Origin: Candidatus Gastranaerophilales bacterium
GTDB taxonomy: Bacteria; Cyanobacteriota; Vampirovibrionia; Gastranaerophilales; Gastranaerophilaceae
Direction: 5' to 3'
Assembly (NCBI GenBank): GCA_944326425.1
Contig: CALVDX010000002.1
Location: forward strand, 136,902 to 175,480
DNA length: 38,579 nucleotides
The notes under the pieces were generated by a model, which saw only the letters and a list, made by a program, of their open reading frames with translations, did not search any database and was not told the origin of the DNA. Positions 7,347 through 14,334 of the stretch are shown in pieces. The position numbers and the translations under genes are program-made. Position 1 is the stretch's first letter, and every line of letters begins with the position of its first letter.

Positions 7347-8414
7347 CTACGCTTGAAGGCTTCTTTTAAATTCCTCCGGACGGGAAGAACGGGCAAGGGC
7401 ATCTTCAAGAGTGATTTTCTTTTTAAGATATAAATCTTTAAGCGACATTTCCAGAGTCTGCATACCAAACCCTGCGTTAGTCTGCATTGTAGAATAAATC
7501 TGAGCAGCTTTTGATTCTCTGATGAGGTTAGCAATAGCAGGGATAACAAGCATAGCTTCCTGAGCCATAACACGGCCTTTTTTAGAACCGTCAGCCTGCA
7601 GAAGCGGTAACAGAGTTTGTGCAAATACAGCAATCAAAGAACTTGAAAGCTGTACACGGATTTGCTGCTGCTGCCCTTCAGGGAATACGTCGATAATACG
7701 GTCGATAGTTTGAGAGGCAGAAGAGGTGTGCAAAGTACCAAACACTAAGTGGCCTGTTTCTGCGGCCGTCAAAGCCAAACGTATTGTATCAAGGTCACGC
7801 ATCTCACCAACCAGAATAACATCAGGGTCTTCACGAAGTGCTGACTTAAGAGCATTTGCAAAAGAACGCGTATCCTGCCCCAGTTCTCTCTGGTGGATGA
7901 TTGAACGCTTTGACGTATGAATAAACTCGATAGGATCCTCGATAGTGAGAATATGCTCTGCTCTTGTTTCATTAATATAATCAATCATAGCGGCAAGGGT
8001 AGTTGATTTACCTGACCCGGTAGGCCCTGTAACCAGAACCAGACCGCGCGGTTTTTCAGCAATTTTCCTTACAGTTTCCGATAAACCTAAATCTTTAAAT
8101 GAAGGGACTTTAGACGAAATGACCCGGAAACACGCCGCATAATTACCTTTATCACGATAGAGGTTACAACGGAAACGGCTTAAACCCGGGATACCGTATG
8201 AAAAGTCCAATTCCCAATCTTGTTCCAATCTTCTGCGTTGTTCCTTACTCAGCATCGGAAATAATAATAACTCTACATCTTCCGGTTTTAGAGGCGGTAC
8301 ATCCATACGCTGCAATATACCATCGACACGGACAGCCGGCGGTAACCCTGCTGAGATATGAAGGTCGCTCCCTTTCGCTTTTACAACGAACTCTAAATAT
8401 TTCTCAATTAGCAT
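7347..8414 (-). CDS. pilT: Twitching motility / pilus retraction ATPase PilT
   Basis: 355 residues, normal for PilT. The N-terminal PAS-like domain starts MLIEKYLEFVVKAKGSDLHI. Walker A is GPTGSGKST (130-138), the Walker B region DPDVILVGEMRD (196-207), and the His box GHLVFGTLHTSSA (221-233). The N-terminal start and GEMRD motif favour PilT over the assembly ATPase PilB. The hexamer hydrolyses ATP at the inner face of the cytoplasmic membrane to depolymerise type IV pili. The start ATG 8414 has AGAGGTAGAA just upstream. No other pilus assembly genes are adjacent, though a prepilin-like gene lies 2.5 kb away. Confidence 0.93.
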   Translation of the reverse strand: MLIEKYLEFVVKAKGSDLHISAGLPPAVRVDGILQRMDVPPLKPEDVELLLFPMLSKEQRRRLEQDWELDFSYGIPGLSRFRCNLYRDKGNYAACFRVISSKVPSFKDLGLSETVRKIAEKPRGLVLVTGPTGSGKSTTLAAMIDYINETRAEHILTIEDPIEFIHTSKRSIIHQRELGQDTRSFANALKSALREDPDVILVGEMRDLDTIRLALTAAETGHLVFGTLHTSSASQTIDRIIDVFPEGQQQQIRVQLSSSLIAVFAQTLLPLLQADGSKKGRVMAQEAMLVIPAIANLIRESKAAQIYSTMQTNAGFGMQTLEMSLKDLYLKKKITLEDALARSSRPEEFKRSLQA

Positions 8415-8653
8415 TTCTACCTCTAATTTATATAAATAAAACTCAATTCTCGATTTAATTATACCATTTAACCGTAAAATTGCAAAGAAAATTTATATTA
8501 TCTGGTTTAATTGAAGTAGGTATTATTTATAAAAACTTTAAAATAAAACTATCCTCCGGCAGCAGCTAAATCTATTTTAAGCTGCTTAGATTATATAAAT
8601 ATGCAATCTGTCTTTTTTAGGTTAAAATAGTTTTTATACCGGAAGGGGGAAAT
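8415..8653. other. Divergent intergenic region pilT / msbA-like
   Basis: This 239-bp AT-rich gap must hold promoters for both divergent genes. A 7-bp hairpin, AGCAGCT (8561-8567) and AGCTGCT (8580-8586), lies about 70 nt before the exporter. I see no gene and no promoter I would assign with confidence. Confidence 0.4.
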
Positions 8654-10480
8654 ATGAAACTAAGTAGTACAACTGCCAAAAATTCATACAGATATTTCTG
8701 GCTTTTATCTAAAATTTTTCCATATATAAAACCTTATATGGGAAGGGTTATCGCTGGTTTTTTAGTAGCTGTTCCGCTCGGACTGCTGGACGGTGTTGTT
8801 GCATTCTCATTAAAACCTTATATGGACTACGTTGTAGGACAAAAGAATTTAGTATTCTCGCTGCTCGGTCATACATATACCGTTTCCTACTTACTGCTTG
8901 GAACTATAATTCCGTTTGGTGTTATAGGGTTTGCACTGTTTCAGGGAGTTTTACGGTATCTTAATGATTACATTTCAGAATGGTCCAGCCAAAAAATTAC
9001 TAATGCCGTTAAAATTTCATTATTTAAAACATTACTGAAAATGGACACAAAATTTTATGATGAAAACAGCTCCGGAATAGTATTATCAAGATTTCTTACC
9101 GACCCTGATACGGCCTCAAAAGGCATAGTACAAAACATAAAAACAATTATCACCAGCACATGCGGAGCTTTAGGATTAATATGTGTTATGCTGTACAGCT
9201 CGTGGAAACTTGCCCTTATCGGAGTAGTCGTACTTTGTGCGGCATTTGTTCCTGTTGCTCTTATCAGAAAAAGAGTTAAACAAGCTTCCAATCAAAATAT
9301 GGTCATCGGCGGGAACATCACTACAAATATTAATGAGACTTATTCAGGCAACAAAGTTATGACAGCATATTGCCTGCAAGAGCGGCAGGAAAAAGCGTTT
9401 GTCAACCAAATACATGAGTCTTTTGATGTCGCTATGACTCTTATCAAACGCGCAGGCTGGATGTCTCCGCTAATGTACCTGATTGCATCATGCGGAATTG
9501 CAATTGTACTCTGGTACGGGACAGGACTAATCCTGAGAGGAGAAATGACAGCCGGTTGCTTTGCATCTTTTGTTACCTCTCTCCTTTTATTGTATAAACC
9601 TGTTAAAACTCTCGGCAACACACTCACAGGACTTCAAACCATATTCGTTGCAATGGGCCGTGTATTTGAACTCTTTGACATGGAGCCTGAACTCAAAGAA
9701 TGCAAACAGCCTAAAATATTAGAAAGTGTTAATTCATCTATAGTATTCAATAATATCTCTTTTGGCTATACACCGGAGCATACAGTACTAAAGAATATTA
9801 ACCTGGAAGTTAAAAAAGGTGAAACTTTAGCTATTGTCGGCAATTCCGGCGGCGGGAAATCCACATTAGTCAACCTGCTTCCGCGTTTTTATGATGTAGA
9901 TTCAGGCTCTATTACGATTGACGGTATTGATATAAGAGAGCTTTCATTATCGAGTTTAAGAAAACATATTGCAATGGTTTTTCAGGATAATTTTCTGTTT
10001 TCCGGAACAATTAAAGAAAATATTCTAATGGGAAATTATGAGGCTACAGAAGAAAAATTAGAACAGGCAATTGAATCCGCCCACTTAAAAGAAGCCCTTG
10101 ATGCGCTGCCGGACGGAATTGACACCATGCTCGGGGAACGCGGAACAACCTTATCAGGCGGACAAAGACAAAGAGTTGCGATTGCAAGAGCAATGATTAG
10201 AAATGCGCCGATAGTAATTCTTGATGAAGCTACTTCAGCTCTGGATAACAAATCAGAAGCAATTGTACAAAAAGCTCTTGATAATCTGATGAAAAATAAG
10301 ACAGTATTTGTAATTGCTCACAGATTATCAACTATTAAGAATGCCGACCGTATAGCGGTAATTAATGAAGGAGAACTGGTTGAACTCGGAACACATGACG
10401 AACTGTTAACACACGAAAACGGGCAATATAGGGCTTTATACGAAATGCAGTTCAGGAAACAAGAAACCGTAGAAGTTTAA
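8654..10480 (+). CDS. ABC exporter, MsbA-type half-transporter (fused TMD-NBD)
   Basis: 608 residues: a six-helix exporter transmembrane domain (about 25-330), then a nucleotide-binding domain. Walker A is GNSGGGKST (396-404), the Q-loop is in MVFQDN (441-446), the signature is LSGGQ (500-504), Walker B with the catalytic Glu is VILDEATSALD (521-531), and the H-loop is in IAHRLST (554-560). All ATPase motifs are intact. The family works as a homodimer in the inner membrane; MsbA flips lipid A-core, other members export lipids, peptides or drugs. Lipid flipping is the likely role but the substrate cannot be read from sequence. GGAAGGGGG lies directly before the ATG. It is monocistronic and followed by a strong terminator. 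Confidence 0.88.
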   Translation: MKLSSTTAKNSYRYFWLLSKIFPYIKPYMGRVIAGFLVAVPLGLLDGVVAFSLKPYMDYVVGQKNLVFSLLGHTYTVSYLLLGTIIPFGVIGFALFQGVLRYLNDYISEWSSQKITNAVKISLFKTLLKMDTKFYDENSSGIVLSRFLTDPDTASKGIVQNIKTIITSTCGALGLICVMLYSSWKLALIGVVVLCAAFVPVALIRKRVKQASNQNMVIGGNITTNINETYSGNKVMTAYCLQERQEKAFVNQIHESFDVAMTLIKRAGWMSPLMYLIASCGIAIVLWYGTGLILRGEMTAGCFASFVTSLLLLYKPVKTLGNTLTGLQTIFVAMGRVFELFDMEPELKECKQPKILESVNSSIVFNNISFGYTPEHTVLKNINLEVKKGETLAIVGNSGGGKSTLVNLLPRFYDVDSGSITIDGIDIRELSLSSLRKHIAMVFQDNFLFSGTIKENILMGNYEATEEKLEQAIESAHLKEALDALPDGIDTMLGERGTTLSGGQRQRVAIARAMIRNAPIVILDEATSALDNKSEAIVQKALDNLMKNKTVFVIAHRLSTIKNADRIAVINEGELVELGTHDELLTHENGQYRALYEMQFRKQETVEV

Positions 10481-10508
10481 ATTCCCATTATACAGATTAA
10501 TTTTCTAA

Positions 10509-10535
10509 CAGCCGAAACATTATTTGTTTCGGCTG
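10509..10535 (+). terminator. Intrinsic terminator of the exporter gene
   Basis: CAGCCGAAACA (10509-10519), loop TTATT, TGTTTCGGCTG (10525-10535): an 11-bp perfect stem followed by TTTCCTTTC. Confidence 0.85.
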
Positions 10536-10567
10536 TTTCCTTTCTCACGTTCACATCCAGAAGTACG

Positions 10568-10694
10568 AATAAAATTTAATATAATCTGGATATAGAACGG
10601 AAAGAAAAAAACATAAACCCCGAACAAACGAGAAGAGAAAGGAACATAACAGATGAGAAAACTAGGATTCACATTGGCGGAAGTACTTATAACC
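10568..10694. repeat. Inverted repeat copy A (127 bp) of the prepilin leader and start
   Basis: This stretch is the reverse complement of 11577-11703, with one mismatch by eye (position 10618). It carries the -10 box TATAAT (10580-10585), the leader, the Shine-Dalgarno AAAGGA (10638-10643), the ATG (10653) and the first 14 codons of the prepilin. Unlike copy B it has no -35-like hexamer at the right place; 10557-10562 reads CCAGAA. Confidence 0.9.
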
Positions 10695-10784
10695 TCCGAA
10701 ATTATAGTGGTACAAACAGCTTTTAGAAAAGCAAACCTTGCTGTCAACGCGAGGAAAGGTAAGAGAAGGAAGGGGAAAAGATAA
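10653..10784 (+). pseudogene. Truncated prepilin start (43 codons)
   Basis: The frame begins MRKLGFTLAEVLIT, identical to the prepilin on the other strand, then departs (SEIIVVQTAF...) and ends at a TAA after a Lys/Arg-rich tail. The hydrophobic helix needed for membrane insertion is lost after residue 14, so no functional pilin is expected. Shared ATTATAG bases just past the break suggest a decayed paralogue or recombination scar. It has a Shine-Dalgarno but apparently no -35. The following stretch to 10864 contains no gene I recognise. Confidence 0.6.
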
Positions 10785-10864
10785 GGGGTACGATTTTGAC
10801 TACACCAACCAATCCGGTGCAGGTGCTGCAGAAGAAGGAAGAGATTTTTATAAAACCATATTTA

Positions 10865-10897
10865 AAAAGGCTGCAAGTTACGCACTTACAGCCTTTT
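10865..10897 (-). terminator. Intrinsic terminator of the prepilin gene
   Basis: AAAAGGCTG (10865-10873) pairs with CAGCCTTTT (10889-10897), with an inner AAGT/ACTT helix. On the minus strand it ends in a TTTTT run, 23 nt after the prepilin stop. Confidence 0.8.
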
Positions 10898-10919
10898 GTA
10901 ATACTAAACTATACATAAA

Positions 10920-11618
10920 TTATTTTTTATTGAAAATATATCTTGCAGATGGTGAGTTAGGATAAGCACCAACACCGTGTAATTTAATAGCGTATTGGTC
11001 ACGTGCTACAAAATTCTTACTGTTACATTCTGTTTCAGTATCTTGAGTAATCGGTGTTTTACCTCTGCCGGCCTGTCCTTGGCAGTTAGCCAACATGTTA
11101 GGTTTCTTAAAACCGTTTACATCATATACAAATTTGAAACAGTTTACAGTTTCGCCCATTGCATCATTACATTCATTTGTTTCAATGGTATCATCAGCAG
11201 GATAAATAATAGCCGAACCATCACGGAAGAACATTGCCACATTACCGGTCATCATACTTCCATAATTTAAACAACCTGTTTCTGTTCCTGTAGGATTACC
11301 AATGTTATCATCACAAGCTTCTTGTTCATTAGCCGCATATTTTTCAGTCTGCATTCTGTTGCATAAAAATGCGTAGAATGAATTCATTTCTGTATCTGTA
11401 TCACCACTGGAATCTACCATCTCATCAAAGCTTATGTTCTCCAATGCTACCTGCATTTGAACACTCTCTGTTAATGAACTTATTGCTTTCTTTAACGCTG
11501 TTGAATACTCCCGCTCTGCTGTGTTTGACATAAGAGTCGGTAATGTTAATGTCGCGATTACACCTATAATCCCCAGGGTTATAAGTACTTCCGCCAATGT
11601 GAATCCTAGTTTTCTCAT
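10920..11618 (-). CDS. Type IV pilin / pseudopilin-like protein with prepilin N-terminus
   Basis: 232 residues. The short leader MRKLG is followed by FTLAEVLITLGIIGVIATLT: cleavage after Gly5, Glu at +5 and a hydrophobic helix, the class III signal read by prepilin peptidase. The remaining soluble domain has several Cys (near CNRM, ACDD, GCLNYG, NECND, NCFKF, ANCQG), probably disulphide-bonded outside the membrane. A VNGFKKPN segment resembles the Asp/Asn-Gly-x-x-x-Pro-Asn stretch common in bacterial pseudopilins. It likely builds or decorates a type IV pilus or type II-like filament, in keeping with pilT nearby. The first 14 codons, leader and -10 box lie in a 127-bp inverted repeat whose other copy sits beyond the 3' end, flanking the gene. 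Confidence 0.85.
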   Translation of the reverse strand: MRKLGFTLAEVLITLGIIGVIATLTLPTLMSNTAEREYSTALKKAISSLTESVQMQVALENISFDEMVDSSGDTDTEMNSFYAFLCNRMQTEKYAANEQEACDDNIGNPTGTETGCLNYGSMMTGNVAMFFRDGSAIIYPADDTIETNECNDAMGETVNCFKFVYDVNGFKKPNMLANCQGQAGRGKTPITQDTETECNSKNFVARDQYAIKLHGVGAYPNSPSARYIFNKK

Positions 11619-11703
11619 CTGTTATGTTCCTTTCTCTTCTCGTTTGTTCGGGTTTTATGTTTTTTTCTTTCCGTTCTATATCCAGATTATATTAAATTTT
11701 ATT
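11577..11703. repeat. Inverted repeat copy B (127 bp) carrying the prepilin start
   Basis: The reverse complement of 10568-10694 with one mismatch. It contains the working prepilin ATG (11618-11616), Shine-Dalgarno and -10 box. The repeat ends 5 bp short of the -35 hexamer TTGACT, so only this copy has a complete promoter. The two copies are separated by 882 bp. Confidence 0.9.
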
Positions 11704-11714
11704 AATTTAGTCAA
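11686..11714 (-). promoter_or_regulatory. Prepilin promoter
   Basis: On the minus strand TTGACT (11714-11709), 17 nt, TATAAT (11691-11686). It predicts a ~60-nt leader before the ATG at 11618. The -10 is inside the inverted repeat, the -35 outside. Confidence 0.75.
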
Positions 11715-11770
11715 CATATTAATCTTAAAGATATACATGTAAATACATGCCACACCTTTTAAATTTTATA

Positions 11771-12643
11771 TCAAGCCTTCTTACAAATTCGCTGAAACGC
11801 AAAGGCAATAAGGTTTACAATAATTAACATAAAAAATAAAATATATCCGAGTGCTGATGATTTTCCAGCCTCAAAGTATTCAAAGCCCTCTCTATACACA
11901 CTATAAACTAGAACATCTGTTGCATGCTCGGGACCGCCCTGAGTCATAATATATATCAAATCAAAGACCTGAAAAGAGGATATTAAGGTAACAGATGCAA
12001 CAAATACTATTATCGGCATGATATTGGGTAAAATTATCTTATATAAAATATACCATTCACCGGCCCCATCTACTTTTGCAGCTTCTATGAAAGACTTATT
12101 TATCCCTGCAAAACCGGTTAAATACAATATTACATTATACCCTAAAAGCTTCCATACTGAAACAAAAATCAAGATGCCCATAGCCAGATTCTCATCATAT
12201 AACCATTTACATTCCAAATGTAACAAATTGTTAACAAGTCCCGATGACGGGTCAAATATCCAACACCATACACTGCCGACAACAACCATTGGTATTATAT
12301 AAGGTAAGAACAGGATAAGTTTAAACTCTTCAGAAAACTTAAACTGCAAAAAAATCATATAAGCAATAATTAATGGTAAAGTTACACCAAATAAAGTTAC
12401 GCTAAAGGAATAAACGAGAGTATTGTAAAATATCTTAATATACTCCGGTTTCGTAAAAATTTCTAAATAATTATTAATCCCTGCGAATTTAGGCAGCGAC
12501 AAAAAGTCCCAGGATAAAAAACTTATCCCGAAAGACAACACAATAGGAACTATAACAAAAACAAAAGTTCCAATACATGCCGGAGCCAAAAACGCAAGTA
12601 TATTATATATAGAATATGTTTTTTGATTCTGGCAATTCCCCAT
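11771..12643 (-). CDS. Sugar-type ABC transporter permease (MalF/UgpA family), orphan
   Basis: 290 residues with six predicted membrane helices starting near residue 15. The cytoplasmic EAA loop, EAAKVDGAGEWY...ILP (about residues 187-206), is the contact site for the ATPase in carbohydrate importers of the MalF/UgpA type, and QGGPEHATDVLVYSVY is also typical of them. Such permeases need a MalG-like partner, a binding protein and an MsmX/UgpC-like ATPase; none is next to it. Substrate is unknown, probably a sugar or glycerol phosphate ester. There is no Shine-Dalgarno; an extended -10 lies 7 nt before the ATG. It follows the deaminase gene by 66 nt on the same strand. Confidence 0.85.
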   Translation of the reverse strand: MGNCQNQKTYSIYNILAFLAPACIGTFVFVIVPIVLSFGISFLSWDFLSLPKFAGINNYLEIFTKPEYIKIFYNTLVYSFSVTLFGVTLPLIIAYMIFLQFKFSEEFKLILFLPYIIPMVVVGSVWCWIFDPSSGLVNNLLHLECKWLYDENLAMGILIFVSVWKLLGYNVILYLTGFAGINKSFIEAAKVDGAGEWYILYKIILPNIMPIIVFVASVTLISSFQVFDLIYIMTQGGPEHATDVLVYSVYREGFEYFEAGKSSALGYILFFMLIIVNLIAFAFQRICKKA

Positions 12644-12650
12644 AGTTGTA

Positions 12651-12659
12651 ATTTTAGCA
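12651..12659 (-). promoter_or_regulatory. Extended -10 before the permease, predicted leaderless
   Basis: Minus strand TGC-TAAAAT (12659-12651) fits the extended -10 pattern, then 7 nt to the ATG at 12643. No clear -35 and no Shine-Dalgarno. Confidence 0.45.
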
Positions 12660-12709
12660 TAAAAGCTGCATTTACGGGAAAGTGTAAATCCGGCTGCAAC
12701 AGTTTTATA

Positions 12710-13153
12710 TTATGCTTCAAGTTCGCGTTTTATATCTTCCGCTGAAACGTACAATACAGGAGAACTTTCGTCTTTTCTCAAATAAACATCTTTAATCCCC
12801 GCCTGTACGATAAACCTTTTACAAAGAATACATATAATATCATGCCCCCAGATATACATAGTTGCCCCTTTGCACCTATCCTGACCGGCCTGGATTATTG
12901 CATTCTGTTCCGCATGGATTGAACGGCAGGTTTCATACTTGGTACCGGACGGAATATTATTTTTAATTCTGTAGCAGACACCACGCTCATAGCATGACTC
13001 AACCCCGCTCGGTGTACCGTTATAGCCGGTAGCTTTAATTTTTTTATCTTCACCGACAATTACTGCACCTACATTTGCACGCAAACAATTAGAGCGCGAG
13101 GCGCACGTCTTTGCCAAATCCAAAAAATAATCCGTCCAAGGCTTAATTCCCAT
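12710..13153 (-). CDS. dCMP deaminase-like zinc deaminase (ComEB family)
   Basis: 147 residues. The N-terminus PWTDYFLDLAKTCASRSNC and GAVIV...ATGYNGTPSG match the dCMP deaminase/ComEB family. The zinc site is H80-A-E82 (HAEQNAI) plus C108 and C111. The usual PCxxC is IICILC here: the Pro is Ile107, but both Cys are kept, so zinc binding should survive. These enzymes turn dCMP into dUMP for thymidylate synthesis. The extra Cys residues (C54, C60, C76) resemble the additional zinc site of Gram-positive members. AAAGGA lies upstream of ATG 13153. It is divergent from the pyrimidine operon, a fitting neighbour. A riboflavin or other nucleotide deaminase role is less likely. Confidence 0.85.
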   Translation of the reverse strand: MGIKPWTDYFLDLAKTCASRSNCLRANVGAVIVGEDKKIKATGYNGTPSGVESCYERGVCYRIKNNIPSGTKYETCRSIHAEQNAIIQAGQDRCKGATMYIWGHDIICILCKRFIVQAGIKDVYLRKDESSPVLYVSAEDIKRELEA

Positions 13154-13245
13154 TACTAAAAAATCCTTTCTGTACTCAATTGTGGCATGTTCTAAACCAA
13201 TTTTTCAATAGTAATAGACGCGAATTTTACATTTTATAATAAACA

Positions 13246-13275
13246 GAGGGTAAATGAAGGGGTAAATTGGGGGAT
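13246..13275 (+). repeat. GGGTAAAT microrepeat cluster
   Basis: GAGGGTAAATGAAGGGGTAA-AT followed by TGGGGGATGAAT: two clear copies and one degenerate copy of the (G)nTAAAT motif seen at 5964 and 15790. It lies in the non-coding stretch between the deaminase and the pyr promoter. Confidence 0.6.
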
Positions 13276-13412
13276 GAATTATCACAACGGAATACAGCCT
13301 GTAAGTTAGCGGGGAGTGGGGAATTTTTTTCTTTTGTTACCCTCCCCGCAGAACGGATTTGCAGCAGGACTTCAGCAGTGAGCATGTCTGCTTTACAAAA
13401 CTTTACCTTATA
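13276..13412. other. Non-coding stretch with GC-rich hairpin upstream of pyr promoter
   Basis: GCGGGGAG (13309-13316) pairs with CTCCCCGC (13342-13349) across a 25-nt T-rich loop. I see no gene here; it may be a remnant of a dispersed repeat. Confidence 0.4.
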
Positions 13413-13441
13413 TTGACCTCAGTATTCATATTTGCGATAAT
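13413..13441 (+). promoter_or_regulatory. pyr operon promoter
   Basis: TTGACC (13413-13418), 17 nt, GATAAT (13436-13441): near-consensus sigma-70 type. The start site would fall near 13448, about 12 nt before the leader peptide ATG. Confidence 0.75.
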
Positions 13442-13459
13442 AGTCAGGATGGTGAAATT

Positions 13460-13504
13460 ATGAATTTTACAAACGTTGGTAAGAAAAAATTTGTTTACTT
13501 CTAA
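13460..13504 (+). CDS. Putative pyr operon leader peptide (14 aa)
   Basis: The frame MNFTNVGKKKFVYF ends with TAA two bases before the terminator stem. Upstream AGGATGG (13446-13452) is a good Shine-Dalgarno. The codons after GGT are A- and T-rich (AAG AAA AAA TTT GTT TAC TTC). A ribosome finishing this peptide would cover the 5' arm of the terminator. This is the geometry of the E. coli pyrBI leader, where UTP shortage slows RNA polymerase, lets the ribosome catch up and prevents termination. Function here is inference; translation is unproven. Confidence 0.6.
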   Translation: MNFTNVGKKKFVYF

Positions 13505-13506
13505 AG

Positions 13507-13539
13507 AAAAGAGAAAAGTATTTGCTTTTCTCTTTTTTT
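13507..13539 (+). terminator. Intrinsic terminator / attenuator before pyrK
   Basis: AAAAGAGAAAAG (13507-13518), loop TATTTG, CTTTTCTCTTTT (13525-13536), continuing the T-run to 13539. It lies between the promoter and pyrK, 18 nt before the pyrK ATG, so it must be read through for operon expression. Confidence 0.8.
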
Positions 13540-13557
13540 ATAAGGATAAAGAAAGTA

Positions 13558-14334
13558 ATGGTAAAAAAACAGTTTAAAGCCAAAATCAAATATAATAAAT
13601 ACACAGGGAAAGGCCTGTACATAATGGATTTAGAGACCCCGGGCGGAATAGTTTCCAAACCGGGGCAATTTATATCCATCCTTATCCCAAACAAAACTCT
13701 CCGACGCCCGATTAGTATCCTTGAAAACACCGGAACCTCTCTCCGATTGCTTTATAAAATCCGCGGAGAAGGAACAAAATACCTTTCAATGCTTACAGAA
13801 GGTGAAAGTATTGACTTTACAGGTCCGTTCGGGAATTCTTTTTCTCTCCAAAAAAGAAACCTGTTAATCGGTGCCGGTGTCGGAATTGCTCCTGTTTACT
13901 ACTTAAAAGGGATGGGGATAAACGGAGGGGTAAATAAGGGCGAAACAAAACTGATTGCAGGATTTAAAACAAAAGACGAAATTCCGGAAGATTTGCTGCC
14001 CTCAATAGATTTCATATCAACCGATGACGGGAGTTACGGAGTAAAAGGCAGTATTGTTGATTATACAAAAAGCTGTATAGATAAGTTTAAACCCGATAAC
14101 ATCTGTATTTGCGGCCCCGTTATCGTAATGAAACTTATTTCTCAGATTGCTTTAGAAAAAAATATCAACTGCCAGGTCTCTATGGAAAGCATGATGGGAT
14201 GTTCAATCGGAGCATGCCGCGGTTGCGTTATAAAAATCAATGATAACGGAATAATAAAAAATGCCTCAGTCTGTAAAGAAGGTACCGTATTTGATGCAAG
14301 AAAAGTTTTCTACGGAGGATGCAAGCATGCCTGA
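13558..14334 (+). CDS. pyrK: Dihydroorotate dehydrogenase electron transfer subunit PyrK
   Basis: 258 residues, ferredoxin-reductase fold. RRPISILE (49-56) is the FAD-binding motif, LLIGAGVGIAPVYYL (102-116) starts the NAD-binding domain, and C215, C220, C223 and C239 ligate the 2Fe-2S cluster (GCSIGACRGC...C). With PyrD type 1B it passes electrons from dihydroorotate to NAD+. The start is ATG 13558 with AAGGA upstream; an in-frame ATG at 13522 is inside the attenuator hairpin and is rejected. Residues 120-128 (GINGGVNKG) are encoded by GGAGGGGTAAATAAGGG, a copy of the dispersed GGGGTAAAT motif, at the loop before the next beta strand. Confidence 0.93.
   Translation: MVKKQFKAKIKYNKYTGKGLYIMDLETPGGIVSKPGQFISILIPNKTLRRPISILENTGTSLRLLYKIRGEGTKYLSMLTEGESIDFTGPFGNSFSLQKRNLLIGAGVGIAPVYYLKGMGINGGVNKGETKLIAGFKTKDEIPEDLLPSIDFISTDDGSYGVKGSIVDYTKSCIDKFKPDNICICGPVIVMKLISQIALEKNINCQVSMESMMGCSIGACRGCVIKINDNGIIKNASVCKEGTVFDARKVFYGGCKHA

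Noticed and set aside
10738-10965. Plus-strand 75-codon open frame between the truncated and full prepilin
   Set aside because: Runs through the prepilin terminator and the 3' end of the prepilin gene on the other strand; no Shine-Dalgarno and no recognisable domain.
13522-13557. Upstream ATG for pyrK at 13522
   Set aside because: It falls in the loop and 3' arm of the attenuator hairpin; the added residues are the translated terminator, and ATG 13558 has its own Shine-Dalgarno.
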